Assembly: GCF_052857255.1 (NCBI RefSeq)
Contig: NC_135502.1
Location: 153,767,868-153,831,867, forward strand
DNA from: Amblyomma americanum
Taxonomy: Eukaryota; Arthropoda; Arachnida; Ixodida; Ixodidae
DNA length: 64,000 bases
Direction of reading: 5' to 3'
The notes beneath the pieces are model-generated. The model saw only the letters and a program-made list of their open reading frames with translations. It searched no databases and was not told the DNA's origin. The position numbers were made by a program, and so were the translations under genes. Positions 35,701 to 50,520 of this stretch are shown here, piece by piece (within the stretch, counting starts at the first letter, position 1; each line of letters opens with the position of its first letter).

Positions 35701-38700
35701 CGGCGTTTATCAACTTCTTCCTGATTACACTGTTGACCAGATGACAGCATGGTTATTTTCTGGCGACCTGGCTCTTCTAGCGACTCCACCTGGTAGTCGC
35801 GGTGTGACGTCACCTGAGACCACCAATATACAAGAAGCACCTCACCGGTTCGTCTTCTGTGGATACGATGGACGTGGGCTGGCAATGACGCCTACGAGGA
35901 CCTTGTTCAGCGTTCTGCATGACATTTTCCAGATCAGCGCATCTACAACAACGAGCGTCTACACGTGCGGGGATAGAAGCGATATCGTCGGCGTTTATCA
36001 ACTTCGTCCGGATTACACTGTTGACCAGATGACAGCATTATTGTATTCTCGGGACCTGGCTCTTCTAGCGACACTACCTGGTAGTCGCGGTGTGACGTCA
36101 ACCGAGACCACCAATATACAAGAAGCACCTCGCCGGTTCGTATTCTGTGGGCACGATGGACGCGGAATGGCAATAACGCTAACGGGGACCTTGTTCTGCG
36201 TTCTGCAGGGCAATTTCCTGCTCGGCGCACCTAGAGCAACGAGCGCCTACACGTGCGGGAATAGAAGCGATATCGTCGGCGTTATCAACTTCGTCCGGAT
36301 TACACTGTTGACCAGATGACAGCATGGTTATTTTCTGGCGACCTGACTCTTCTAGCGACAATACCTGGAAGTCGCGGTGTGACGTCACCTGAGAGCACCA
36401 CTATAAAAGAAGCACCTCACCGGTTCGTATTCTGTGGGCACGGTGGACGCGGACAGGCAATGACGCTAACGAGAACCTTGTTCTGCGTTATGCAGTGCAT
36501 TTTCCAGATCGGCGCATCTACACCAACGAGTGCCTACACGTGCGGGGATAGAAGCGATATCGTGGGTGTTTATCAACTTCTTCCGGATTACACTGTTGAC
36601 CAGAAGACAGCATTGTTATATTCTCGGGACCTGGCTCTTCTAGCGACGCCACTTTGTAGTCGCGGTGTGACGTCACCTGAGACCATCAATATACAAGAAG
36701 CACCTCACCGGTTCGTATTCTGTGGGCACGATGGACGCGGACTGGCAATGACGCCTACAAGGACAATGTTCTGCGTTCTGCAGGGCAATTTCCTGATCGG
36801 CGCATCTCCAGCAACGAGCGCCTACACGGGCAGGGATAGAAGCGATATCGTCGGCATTTATCAGCTTCGTCCGGATTACACTGTTGACCAGATGACAGCA
36901 TTGTTATTTTCTTGGGACCTGGCCCTTCTAGCGACACCACCTGGTAGTCGCGGTGTGACGTCACTTGAGACCACCAATATACAAGAAGCACGTCACCGGT
37001 TCGTATTCTGTGGGCACGATGGACGCGGACTGGCAATGACGCTAACGAGGACCTTGTTCTGCGTTCTGCACGGCATTTCCCTGATCGGCGCATCTACAGC
37101 AACGAGCGCCTACACATGCTGGGATAGAAGCGATATCGTCGGAGTTTATACACTTCTTCCGGATCACCCTGTTGACCAGATGACAACATTGTTATTTTCT
37201 CGGGACCTGGCTCTTCTAGCGACACCACCTGGTAGTCACGGTGTGTCGTTACCTGAGACCACCAATATATAAGAAGCACCTCATCGGTTCGTATTCTGTG
37301 GGCACGATGGACGCGGACTGCCAATGACGCTAACGAGGGCCTTGTTCTGCGTTATGCAGGGCATTTTCCAGATCGGCGCATCTACAGCAACGAGCGCCTA
37401 CACGTGCGGGGATAGAAGCGATATCGCCGGCGTTTATCAACTTCGTCCGGATTACACTGTTGACCAGATGAGCATGGTTATTTTCTGGCGACCTGGCTCT
37501 TCTAGCGACACCACCTGGTAGTCGTGGTGTGACGTCACCTGAGACCACCAAAATACAAGAAGCACCTCACCGGTTCGTCTTCTGTGGATACGATGGACGT
37601 GGGCTGGCAATGACGCCTACGAGGACCTTGTTCTGCGTTCAGCATGACATTTTCCAGATCAGCGCATCTACAACAACGAGCGTCTACACGTGCGGGGATA
37701 GAAGCGATATCGTCGGCGTTGATCAACTTCGTCCGGATTACACTGTTGACCAGATGACAGCATTGTTGTATTCTCGGGACCTGGCTCTTCTAGCGACACT
37801 ACCTGGTAGTCGCGGTGTGACGTCAACCGATACCACCAATATAAACGAAGCACCTCGCCGGTTCGTATTCTGTGGGCACGATGGACGCGGAATGGCAATA
37901 ACGCTAACGGGGACCTTGTTCTGCGTTCTGCAGAGCATTTTCCATATCAGCGTATCTAAAGCAACGAGCGCCTACATGTGCGGGGATAGAAGCGATATCG
38001 TCGGCGTTTATCAACTTCATCCGGATTACACTGTTGACCACATGACAGCATGGTTATTTCCTGGCGACCTGGCTCTTCTAGCGACCCCACCTGGTAGTCG
38101 CTGTGCGACGTCACCTGAGACCAATAATATACAAGAAGCACCTCACCGGTTCGTATTCTGTGGACATGATGGACGCGGACTGGCAATGATGCCTACGAGG
38201 ACCTTGTTCTGCGTTCTGCATGGCATTTTCCAGATCGGCGTATCTAGAGCAACGAGTGCCTACACGTGCGGGGATAGAAGCGATATCGTCTGCGTTTATC
38301 AACTTCGTCCGTATTGCACTGTTGACCAGATGACAGCATGGTTATTTTCTGGCGACCGGACTCTTCTAGCGACAATACCTGGAAGTCGCGGTGTGACGTC
38401 ACCTGAGAGCACCACTATAAAAGAAGCACCTCACCGGTTCGTATTCTGTGGGCACGATGGACGCGGACTGGCAATGACGCTAACGAGGACCTTGTTCTGC
38501 GTTCTGCAGGGCAATTTCCTGCTCGGCGCACCTAGAGCAACGAGCGCCTACACGTGCGGGGATAGAAGCGATATCGTCGGCGTTATCAACTTCGTCCGGA
38601 TTACACTGTTGACCACATGACAGCATGGTTATTTTCTGGCGACCTGAGTCTTCTAGCGACAATACCTGGAAGTCGCGGTGTGACGTCACCTGAGAGCACC

Positions 38701-41700
38701 ACTATAAAAGAAGCACCTCACCGGTTCGTATTCTGTGGGCACGATGGACGCGGACTGGCAATGACGCTAACGAGGACCTTGTTCTGCGTTATGCAGGGCA
38801 TTTTCCAGATCGGCGCATCTACAGCAACGAGCGGCTACACGTGCGTGGATAGAAGCGATATCGTCGGAGTTTATACACTTCGTCCGGATCACCCTGTTCA
38901 CCAGATGACAACATTGTTATTTTCTCTGGACCTGGCTCTTCTAGCGACACCACCTGGTAGTCACGGTGTGTCTATACCTGAGACCACCAATATATAAGAA
39001 GCACCTCATCGATTCGTATTCTGTGGGCACGATGGACGCGGACTGCCAATGACGCTAACGAGGACCTTGTTCTGCGTTATGCAGGGAATTTTCCAGATCT
39101 TCGCATCTACAGCAGCGAGCGCCTACACGTGCGGGGATAGAAGCGATATCGTCGGCGTTTATCAACTTCGTCCGGATTACACTGTTGACCAGATGACAGC
39201 ATGGTTATTTTCTGGCGACCTGACTCTTCTAGCGACAATACCTGGAAGTCACGGTGTGACGTCACCTGAGAGCACCACTATAAAAGAAGCGCCTCACCGG
39301 TTCGTATTCTGTGGGCACGATGGACGCGGACTGGCAATGACGTCTACGAGGACCTTGTTCTGCGTTCTGCAGGGCATTTTCCTGATCGGCACATCTACAG
39401 CAACGAGCGCCTACACGTGCGGGGATAGAAGCGATATCGTCGGAATTTATACACTTCGTCCGGATCACACTGTTGACCAGATGACAACATTGTTATTTTC
39501 TCAGGACCTCGCTCTTCTAGCGACACCACCTGGTAGTCGCGGTGTGATGTCACCTGAGACCACAAATATACAAAAAGCACCTCATCGGTTCGTATTCTGT
39601 GGGTACTATGAACGCGGACTGGCTATGACGCTAACGAGGACCTTGTTCTGCGTTATGCACTTCATTTTCCAGATCGGCGCATCTACAGCAACGAGCGCCT
39701 ACACGTGCGGGGATTGAAGCGAAATCGTCGGCGTTTATCAACTTCGTCCGGATTACACTGTTGACCAGATGACAGCATTGTTATATTCTCGGGACCTGGT
39801 TCTTCTAGCGGCACCACCTGGTAGTCGCTGTGCGACGTCACCTGAGACCAATAATATACAAGAAGCACCTCACCGGTTCGTATTCTGTGGACATGATGGA
39901 CGCGGACTGGCAATGATGCCTACGAGGACCTTGTTCTGCGTTCTGCAGGGCATTTTCCAGATCGGCGTATCTAGAGCAACGAGCGCCTACACGTGCGGGG
40001 ATAGAAGCGATATCGTCTGCGTTTATCAACTTCGTCCGTATTGCACTGTTGACCACATGACAGCATGGTTATTTTCTGGCGACCTGGCTCTTCTAGCGAC
40101 ACCACCTGGTATTCGTGATGTGACGTCACCCAAGAACACTAATATAAAAGAATCACCTCACCGGTTCGTGTTATGTGGACATGATGGACGCGGACTGGCA
40201 AAGATGCCTACGAGGACCTTGTTCTGCGTTCTGCAGGGCATTTTCCAGATCGGCGCATCTACAGCAAAGAGCGGCTACACGTGCGGGGATAGAAGCGATA
40301 TAGTCGGCGTTTATCAACTCGTCCGGATTACACTGTTGACCAGATGACAGCATGGTTATTTTCTGGCGACCTGACTCTTCTAACGACAATACCTGGAAGT
40401 CGCGGTGTGACGTCACCTGAGAGCACCGCTATAAAAGAAGCACCTCACTGGTTCTTATTCTGTGGGCACGATGGACGCGGACTGGCAATGACGCCTACGA
40501 GGACCTTGTCCTGCGTTCTGCAGGGCAATTTCCTGATCGGCGCATCTGCAGCAACGAGCCCCTACAGGTGCGGGGATAGAAGCGACATCGTCGGCGTTTA
40601 CCAACTTCGTCCGGAATTCAGTTGACCAGATGACAGATGGTTATTTTCTGGCGACCTGGCTCTTCTAGCGACACCACCTGGTAGTCGCGGTGTGACGTCA
40701 CCCAAGAACACCACTATGAAACAATCACCTCACCGGTTCGTCTTCTGTGGACACGATGGACGCGGAATGGCAATGACGCCTACGAGGGCCTTGTTCTGCG
40801 TTCTGCAGGGCATTTTCCTGATCGGCGCATCTACAGCAACGAGCGCCTACACGTGCGGGGATAGAAGCGATATCGTCGGAGTTTATACACTTCGTCCGGA
40901 TCACACTGTTGACCAGATGACAACATTGTTATTTTCTCGGGACCTCGCTCTTCTAGCGACACCACCTGGTATTAGCGGTGTGACGTCATCTGAGACCACC
41001 AATATATAAGAAGCACCTCATCGGTTCGTATTCTGTGGGTACGATGGACGCGGACTGGCAATGACGCTAACGAGGACCTTGTTCTGCGTTATGCAGGGCA
41101 TTTTCCAGTTCGGCGCATCAACAGCAACGAGCGCCTACACGTGCGGGGATAGAAGCGGTATCGTCGGCGGTTATCAACTTCGTCCGGATTACACTGTTGA
41201 CCAGATGAAAGCATGGTTATTCTCTGGCGACCTGGCTCTTCTAGCGACACCACCTGGTAGTCGTGGTTTGACGTCACCCAAGAACACCACTATAAAAGAA
41301 GCACCTCACCGGTTCGTCTTCTGTGGACACGATGGACGCGGACTGGCAATGACGCCTACGAGGACCTTGTTCTGCGTTCTGCAGGGCAATTTCCTGATCG
41401 GCGCATCTCCCACAACGAGCGCCCACACGTGCAGGGATAGAAGCGATATCGTCGGCGTTTATCAACTTCGCCCGGATTACAGTTGACCAGATGACAGCAT
41501 GGTTATTTTCTGGGGACCTGGCTCTTCTAGCCACACCACCTGGTAGTCGCGGTGTGACGTCACCCAAGAACACCACTATAAAACAATCACCTCACCGGTT
41601 CGTCTTCTGGGGACACGATGGACGCGGACTGGCAATGACGCCTACGAGGACCTTTTTCTGCGTTCTGCACGGCATTTTCCTGATCGGCGCATCTACAGCA

Positions 41701-41994
41701 ACGAGCGACTACACGTGCGGGGATAGAAGCGATATCGTCGGCGTTTATCAACTTCGTCCGGATTACACTGTTGACCAGATGACAGCATTGTTATATTCTC
41801 GGGACCTGGCTCTTCTAGCGACACCACGTGGTAGTCGCGGTGTGACGTCACCTGAGACCACCAATATACAAGAAGCACCTCACCGGTTCGTAATCTGTGG
41901 GCACCATGGACGCGGAGTTGCAATAACGCTAAAGAGGACCTTGTTCTGCGTTCTTCAGGGCATTTTCCAGATCGGCGTATCTACAGCAACGCGC

Positions 41995-44900
41995 GGCTAC
42001 ACGTGCGGGGATAGAAGCGATATCGTTGGCGTTTATCAACTTCGTCCGGATTACACTGTTGACCAGATGACAGCATGGTTATTTTCTGGCGACCTGACTC
42101 TTCTAGCGACAAAACCTGGAAGTCCCAGTGTGACGTCACCTGAGAGCACCACTATAAAACAAGCACCTCACCGGTTCGTAATCTGTGGGCACGATGGACG
42201 CGGACTGGCAATGACGCCTACGAGGACCTTGTTCTGCGTTCTGCAGGGCAATTTTCTTATCGGCGCATCTCCAGCAACGAGCGCCTACACGTGCAGGGAT
42301 AGAAGCGATATCGTCGGCGTTTATCAACTTCGTCCGGATTACACTGTTGACCAGATGACAGCATGGTTATTTTCTGGCGACCTGACTCTTCTAGCGACAA
42401 AACCTGGTAGTCGCGGTGTGACGTCCCCCAAGAACACCAGTATAAAACAATCACCTCACCGGATCGTCTTCTGCGGACACGATGGACGCGGACTGGCAAT
42501 GACGCCTACGAGGAAGTTGTTCTGCGTTCTGCAGGGCATTTTCCTGATCGGCGCATCTACAGCAACGACCGCCTACACGTGTGGGGATAGAAGCGATATC
42601 GTCGGCGTTATCAACTTCGTCCGGATTACACTGTTGACCAGATGACCGCATGGTTATTTTCTGGCGACCTGGCTCTTCTAGCGACACCACCTGGTAGTCG
42701 CGGTGTGACGTCACCAAAGAACACCACTATATAAGAAGCACCTCAACGGTTCGTCTTCTGTGGACACGATGGACCTGGACTGGCAATGACACTTACGAGG
42801 ACTTTTTTTGCGTTCTGAAGGGCATTTTCCTGATCGGCGCATCTACAGCAACGAGCGCGTACACGTGCGGGGATAGAAGAGATATCGTCGGCGTTTATCA
42901 ACTTCGTCCGGATTACAGTTGACCAGATGACAGCATGGTTATTTTCTCGGCCCCTCGCTCTTCTAGCGACACCACCTGGTAGTCGCGGTGTGACGTCACC
43001 TGAGACCACCAATATATAAGAAGCACCTCATCGGTTCGTATTCTGTGGGTACGATGGACGCGGACTGGCAATGACGCTAACGAGGACCTTGTTCTGCGTT
43101 CTTCAGTGCATTTTCCAGATCGGCGTATCTACAGCAACGAGCGCCTACACATGCTGGGATAGAAGCGATATCGTCGGCGTTTATCAACATCGTCCGGATT
43201 AAAGTTGACCAGATGACAGCATGGTCATTTTCTGGCGACCTGGCTCTTCTAGCGACACCACCTGGTAGTCGCGGTGTGACGTCACCTAAGAACACCACTA
43301 TAAAAGAATCACCTCACCGGTACGTCTTCTGCGGACACGATGGACGCGGACTGGCAATGACGCCTACGAGGACCTTGTTCTTCGTTCTGCAGGTCATTTT
43401 CCAGGTCGACGCATCTACAGCAACGTGCGTCTACACGTGCGGGGATAGAAGCGATATCGTCGGCGTTTATCAACTTCGTCCAGATTACACTGTTGACCAG
43501 ATGACAGCATTGTTATATTCTCGGGACCTGGCTCTTCTAGCGACACCACATGGTAGTCGCGGTGGGACGTCACCTGAGACCACCAATATACAAGAAGCAC
43601 CTCACCGGTTCGTAATCTGTGGGCACCATGGACGCGGAGTTGCAATAACGCTAAAGAGGACCTTGTTCTGCGTTCTTCAGGGCATTTTCCAGATCGGCGT
43701 ATCTACAGCAACGAGCGCCTACACGTGCGGGGATAGAAGCGGTATCGTCGGCGTTTATCAACTTCGTCCGGATTACACTGTTGACCACATGACAGCATGG
43801 TTATTTTCTGGAGACCTGGCTCTTCTAGCGACACCACCTGGTAGTCGCGATGTGACGACACCCAAGAACACCACTATAAAAGAAGCATCTCACCGGTTCG
43901 TATTATGTGGGCACGATGGACGCGGACTGGCAATGACGCCTACGAGGACCTTGTTCTGCGTTCTGCAGGGCATTTTCCAGATCGGCGCATCTACAGCAAC
44001 GAGCGGCTACACGTGCAGGGATAGAAGCGATATCGTTGGCGTTTATCAACTTCGTCCGGATTACACTGTTGACCAGATGACAGCATGGTTATTTTCTGGC
44101 GACCTGACTCTTCTAGCGACCATACCTGGAAGTTGCGGTGTGACGTCACCTGAGAGCACCACTATAAAACAAGCACCTCACCGTTTCGTATTCTGTGGGC
44201 ACGATGGACGCGGACTGGCAATGACGCATACGGGGACCTTGTTCTGCTTTCTGGAGGGCAATTTCCTGATCGGCGCATCTCCAGCAACGAGCGCCTAAAC
44301 GTGCAGGGATAGAAGCGATATCGTCGGCGTTTATCAACTTCGTCCGGATTACACTGTTGACCAGATGACAGCATTGTTATTTTCTTTGTACCTGGCCCTT
44401 CTAGCGACACCACCTGGTAGTCGCGGTGTGACGTCACTTGAGACCACCAATATACAAGAAGCACGTCACCGGTTCGTATTCTGTGGGCACGTTGCACGCG
44501 GACTGGCAATGACGGTAACGAGGACCTTGTTCTGCGTTCTGCAGGGCATTGTCCTGATCGGCGCATCTACAGCAACGAGCGCCTACACATGCTGGGACAG
44601 AAGCGATATCGTCGGCGTTTATCAACTTCGTCCGGATTACAGTTGACCAGATGACAGCATGGTTATTTTCTGGCTGCCTGGCTCTTCTAGCGACACCACC
44701 TGGTAGTCGCGGTGTAACGTCACCTGAGACCACCAATATACAAGAAGCACCTTACCGGTTCGTCTTCTGTGGACACGATGGACGTGGGCTGGCAATGACG
44801 CCTACGAGGACCTTGTTGTGCCTTCTGCAGGACATTTTCCAGATCAGCGCATCTACAACAACGAGCGTCTACACGTGCGGGGATAGAAGCGATATCGTCG

Positions 44901-47900
44901 GCGTTTATCAACTTCGTCCGGATTACACTGTTGACCAGATGACAGCATTGTTATATTCTCGGGACCTGGCTCTTCTAGCGACACTACCTGGTAGTCACGG
45001 TGTGACGTCACCTGAGACCACCAATATACAAGAAGCACCTCACCGGTTCGTATTCTGTGGGCACGATGGACGCGGACTGGCAATGACGCCTACGAGGACC
45101 TTGTTCTGCGTTCTGCAGGGCATTTTCCAGATCGGCGCATCTACAGCAACGAGCGGCTACACGTGCGGGGATAGAAGCGATATCGTTGGCGTTTATCAAC
45201 TTCGTCCGGATTACACTGTTGACCAGATGACAGCATGGTTATTTTCTGGCGACCTGACTCTTCTAGCGACAAAACCTGGAAGTCCCAGTGTGACGTCACC
45301 TGAGAGCACCACTATAAAACAAGCACCTCACCGGTTCGTAATCTGTGGGCACGATGGACGCGGACTGGCAATGACGCCTACGAGGACCTTGTTCTGCGTT
45401 CTGCAGGGCAATTTTCTTATCGGCGCATCTCCAGCAACGAGCGCCTACACGTGCAGGAATAGAAGCGATATCGTCGGCGTTTATCAACTTCGTCCGGATT
45501 ACACTGTTGACCAGATGACAGCATGGTTATTTTCTGGTGACCTGACTCTTCTAGCGACAAAACCTGGTAGTCGCGGTGTGACGTCCCCCAAGAACACCAG
45601 TATAAAACAATCACCTCACCGGATCGTCTTCTGCGGACACGATGGACGCGGACTGGCAATGACGCCTACGAGGAAGTTGTTCTGCGTTCTGCAGGGCATT
45701 TTCCTGATCGGCGCATCTACAGCAACGACCGCCTACACGTGTGGGGATAGAAGCGATATCGTCGGCGTTATCAACTTCGTCCGGATTACACTGTTGACCA
45801 GATGACCGCATGGTTATTTTCTGGCGACCTGGCTCTTCTAGCGACACCACCTGGTAGTCGCGGTGTGACGTCACCCAAGAACACCACTATATAAGAAGCA
45901 CCTCAACGGTTCGTCTTCTGTGGACACGATGGACCTGGACTGGCAATGACACTTACGAGGACTTTTTTTGCGTTCTGAAGGGCATTTTCCTGATCGGCGC
46001 ATCTACAGCAACGAGCGCGTACACGTGCGGGGATAGAAGAGATATCGCCGGCGTTTATCAACTTCGTCCGGATTACAGTTGACCAGATGACAGCATGGTT
46101 ATTTTCTCGGCCCCTCGCTCTTCTAGCGACACCACCTGGTAGTCGCGGTGTGACGTCACCTGAGACCACCAATATATAAGAAGCACCTCATCGGTTCGTA
46201 TTCTGTGGGTACGATGGACGCGGACTGGCAATGACGCTAACGAGGACCTTGTTCTGCGTTCTTCAGTGCATTTTCCAGATCGGCGTATCTACAGCAACGA
46301 GCGCCTACACATGCTGGGATAGAAGCGATATCGTCGGCGTTTATCAACATCGTCCGGATTAAAGTTGACCAGATAACAGCATGGTCATTTTCTGGCGACC
46401 TGGCTCTTCTAGCGACACCACCTGGTAGTCGCGGTGTGACGTCACCTAAGAACACCACTATAAAACAATCACCTCACCGGTACGTCTTCTGCGGACACGA
46501 TGGACGCGGACTGGCAATGACGCCTACGAGGACCTTGTTCTTCGTTCTGCAGGTCATTTTCCAGGTCGACGCATCTACAGCAACGTGCGTCTACACGTGC
46601 GGGGATAGAAGCGATATCGTCGGCGTTTATCAACTTCGTCCGGATTACACTGTTGACCAGATGACAGCATTGTTATATTCTCGGGACCTGGCTCTTCTAG
46701 CGACACCACGTGGTAGTCGCGGTGGGACGTCACCTGAGACCACCAATATACAAGAAGCACCTCACCGGTTCGTAATCTGTGGGCACCATGGTCGCGGAGT
46801 TGCAATAACGCTAAAGAGGACCTTGTTCTGCGTTCTTCAGGGCATTTTCCAGATCGGCGTATCTACAGCAACGAGCGCCTACACGTGCGGGGATAGAAGC
46901 GGTATCGTCGGCGTTTATCAACTTCGTCCGGATTACACTGTTGACCACATGACAGCATGGTTATTTTCTGGAGACCTGGCTCTTCTAGCGACACCACCTG
47001 GTAGTCGCGATGTGACGACACCCAAGAACACCACTATAAAAGAAGCATCTCACCGGTTCGTATTATGTGGGCACGATGGACGCGGACTGGCAATGACGCC
47101 TACGAGGACCTTGTTCTGCGTTCTGCAGGGCATTTTCCAGATCGGCGCATCTACAGCAACGAGCGGCTACACGTGCGGGGATAGAAGCGATATCGTTGGC
47201 GTTTATCAACTTCGTCCGGATTACACTGTTGACCAGATGACAGCATGGTTATTTTCTGGCGACCTGACTCTTCTAGCGACAATACCTGGAAGTTGCGGTG
47301 TGACGTCACCTGAGAGCACCACTATAAAACAAGCACCTCACCGTTTCGTATTCTGTGGGCACGATGGACGCGGACTGGCAATGACGCATACGGGGACCTT
47401 GTTCTGCGTTCTGCAGGGCAATTTCCTGATCGGCGCATCTCCAGCAACGAGCGCCTAAACGTGCAGGGATAGAAGCGATATCGTCGGCGTTTATCAACTT
47501 CGTCCGGATTACACTGTTGACCAGATGACAGCATTGTTATTTTCTTTGTACCTGGCCCTTCTAGCGACACCACCTGGTAGTCGCGGTGTGACGTCACTTG
47601 AGACCACCAATATACAAGAAGCACGTCACCGGTTCGTATTCTGTGGGCACGTTGCACGCGGACTGGCAATGACGGTAACGAGGACATTGTTCTGCGTTCT
47701 GCAGGGCATTGTCCTGATCGGCGCATCTACAGCAACGAGCGCCTACACATGCTGGGACAGAAGCGATATCGTCGGCGTTTATCAACTTCGTCCGGATTAC
47801 AGTTGACCAGATGACAGCATGGTTATTTTCTGGCTGCCTGGCTCTTCTAGCGACACCACCTGGTAGTCGCGGTGTGACGTCACCTGAGACCACCAATATA

Positions 47901-48314
47901 CAAGAAGCACCTTACCGGTTCGTCTTCTGTGGACACGATGGACGTGGGCTGGCAATGACGCCTACGAGGACCTTGTTGTGCCTTCTGCAGGACATTTTCC
48001 AGATCAGCGCATCTACAACAACGAGCGTCTACACGTGCGGGGATAGAAGCGATATCGTCGGCGTTTATCAACTTCGTCCGGATTACACTGTTGACCAGAT
48101 GACAGCATTGTTATATTCTCGGGACCTGGCTCTTCTAGCGACACTATCTGGTAGTCACGGTGTGACGTCACCTGAGACCACCAATATACAAGAAGCACCT
48201 CACCGGTTCGTATTCTGTGGGCACGATGGACGCGGACTGGTAATGACGCCTACGAGGACCTTGTTCTGCGTTCTGCAGGGCATTTTCCAGATCGGCGCAT
48301 CTACAGCAACGAGC
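41995..48314 (+). repeat. 3160-bp higher-order repeat, two units
   Basis: Units about 41995-45154 and 45155-48314. Corresponding landmarks are all 3160 bp apart (42743 and 45903, 43077 and 46237, 44365 and 47525, 44651 and 47811), eleven satellite units minus 8 bp. Identity is very high by eye: only scattered single-base differences (e.g. gataccaga versus gataacagc-type changes near 43210 and 46372). Confidence 0.85.
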
Positions 48315-50462
48315 GGCTACACGTGCGGGGATAGAAGCGATATCGTTGGCGTTTATCAACTTCGTCCGGATTACACTGTTGACCAGGTGACAGCATGGTT
48401 ATTTTCTGGCGACCTGACTCTTCTAGCGACAATACCTGGAAGTCGTGGTGTGACGTCACCTGAGAGCACCACTATAAAACAAGCACCTCACCGGTTCGTA
48501 TTATGTGGGCACGTTGACGCGGACTGGCAATGACGCCTACGAGGACCTTGTTCTGCGTTCTGCAGGGCAATTTCCTGATCGGCGCATCTCCAACAACGAG
48601 CGCCTACACGTGCAGGGATAGAAGCGATATCGTCGGCGTTTATCAACTTCGCCCGGATTACAGTTGACCAGATGACAGCATGGTTATTTTCTGGGGACCT
48701 GGCTCTTCTAGCCACACCACCTGGTAGTCGCGGTGTGACGTCACCCAAGAACACCACTATAAAACAATCACCTCACCGGTTCGTCTTCTGGGGACACGAT
48801 GGACGCGGACTGGCAATGACGCCTACGAGGACCTTTTTCTGCGTTCTGCACGGCATTTTCCTGATCGGCGCATCTACAGCAACGAGCGCCTACACGTGCG
48901 GGGATAGAAGCGATATCGTCGGCGTTTATCAACTTCGTCCGGATTACACTGTTGACCAGATGACAGCATTGTTATATTCTCGGGACCTGGCTCTTCTAGC
49001 GACACCACGTGGTAGTCGCGGTGTGACGTCACCTGAGACCACCAATATACAAGAAGCACCTCACCGGTTCGTAATCTGTGGGCACCATGGACGCGGAGTT
49101 GCAATACCGCTAAAGAGGACCTTGTTCTGCGTTCTTCAGGGCATTTTCCAGATCGGCGTATCTACAGCAACGCGCGGCTACACGTGCGGGGATAGAAGCG
49201 ATATCGTTGGCGTTTATCAACTTCGTCCGGATTACACTGTTGACCAGATGACAGCATGGTTATTTTCTGGCGACCTGACTCTTCTAGCGACAAAACCTGG
49301 AAGTCCCAGTGTGACGTCACCTGAGAGCACCACTATAAAACAAGCACCTCACCGGTTCGTAATCTGTGGGCACGATGGACGCGGACTGGCAATGACGCCT
49401 ACGAGGACCTTGTTCTGCGTTCTGCAGGGCAATTTTCTTATCGGCGCATCTCCAGCAACGAGCGCCTACACGTGCAGGGATAGAAGCGATATCGTCGGCG
49501 TTTATCAACTTCGTCCGGATTACACTGTTGACCAGATGACAGCATGGTTATTTTCTGGCGACCTGACTCTTCTAGCGACAAAACCTGGAAGTCCCAGTGT
49601 GACGTCACCTGAGAGCACCACTATAAAACAAGCACCTCACCGATTCGTAATCTGTGGGCACGATGGACGCGGACTGGCAATGACGCCTACGAGGACCTTG
49701 TTCTGCGTTCTGCAGGGCAATTTTCTTATCGGCGCATCTCCAGCAACGAGCGCTTACACGTGCAGGGATAGAAGCGATATCGTCGGCGTTTATCAACTTC
49801 GTCCGGATTACACTGTTGACCAGATGACAGCATTGTTATTTTCTTGGGACCTGGCCCTTCTAGCGACACCACTTGGTAGTCGCGGTGTGACGTCACTTGA
49901 GACCACCAATATACAAGAAGCACGTCACCGGTTCGTATTCTGTGGGCACGATGGACGCGGACCGGCAATGACGCCTACGAGGACCTTTTTCTGCGTTCTG
50001 CAGGGCATTTTCCAGATCGGCGTATCTACAGCAACGAGCGCCTAAATGTGCGGGGATAGAAGCGATATCGTCGGCGTTTATCAACTTCGTCCGGATTACA
50101 CTGTTGTCCACATGACAGCATGGTTATTTTCTGTAGACCTGTCTCTTCTAGCGACACCACCTGGTAGTCGCGGTGTGACGTCACCTGAGACCACCAATAT
50201 ACAAGAAGCACCTCACCGGTTCGTATTCTGTAGGCACGATGGACGTGGACTGGCAATGACGCCTACGAGGACCTTGTTCTGCGTTCTGCAGGGCAATTTC
50301 CTGCTCTGCGCATCTACAGCAACGAGCGCCTACACGTGCGGGGATAGAAGCGATATCGTCGGCGTTATCAACTTCGTCCGGATTACACTGTTGACCAGAT
50401 GACAGCATGGTTATTTTCTGGCGACCTGACTCTTCTAGCGACAATAACTGGAAGTCGCGGTG

Positions 50463-50520
50463 TGACGTCACCTGAGAGCACCACTATAAAAGAAGCACCT
50501 CACCGGTTCGTATTCTGTGG
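50463..50520 (+). promoter_or_regulatory. Representative satellite promoter-like module (CRE, TATA)
   Basis: Palindromic CRE TGACGTCA (50463-50470), 14 bp, then TATAAAAG (50485-50492), then ttctgtgg at the place where a start site would fall (31 nt downstream is 50516). The same arrangement recurs in a large share of satellite units. In the LINE monomer the matching place reads ttcagtgg, a proper initiator; the satellite has T for the A. Promoter function is inferred only. Confidence 0.45.

Larger units (their letters stand above)
27406..39900 (+). repeat. Large tandem segmental duplication, unit 2 (about 12.5 kb)
   Basis: Second version of the 12044-27405 segment. The offset is 15362 up to about 34500, then 12774 (loss of 2588 bp, nine satellite units less 4 bp), 13062 after about 35700 (gain of 288 bp, one unit), and about 12488 after about 38800 (loss of 574 bp, two units less 2 bp). 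All length changes are near-whole satellite units, as expected from unequal exchange or replication slippage. Confidence 0.88.
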
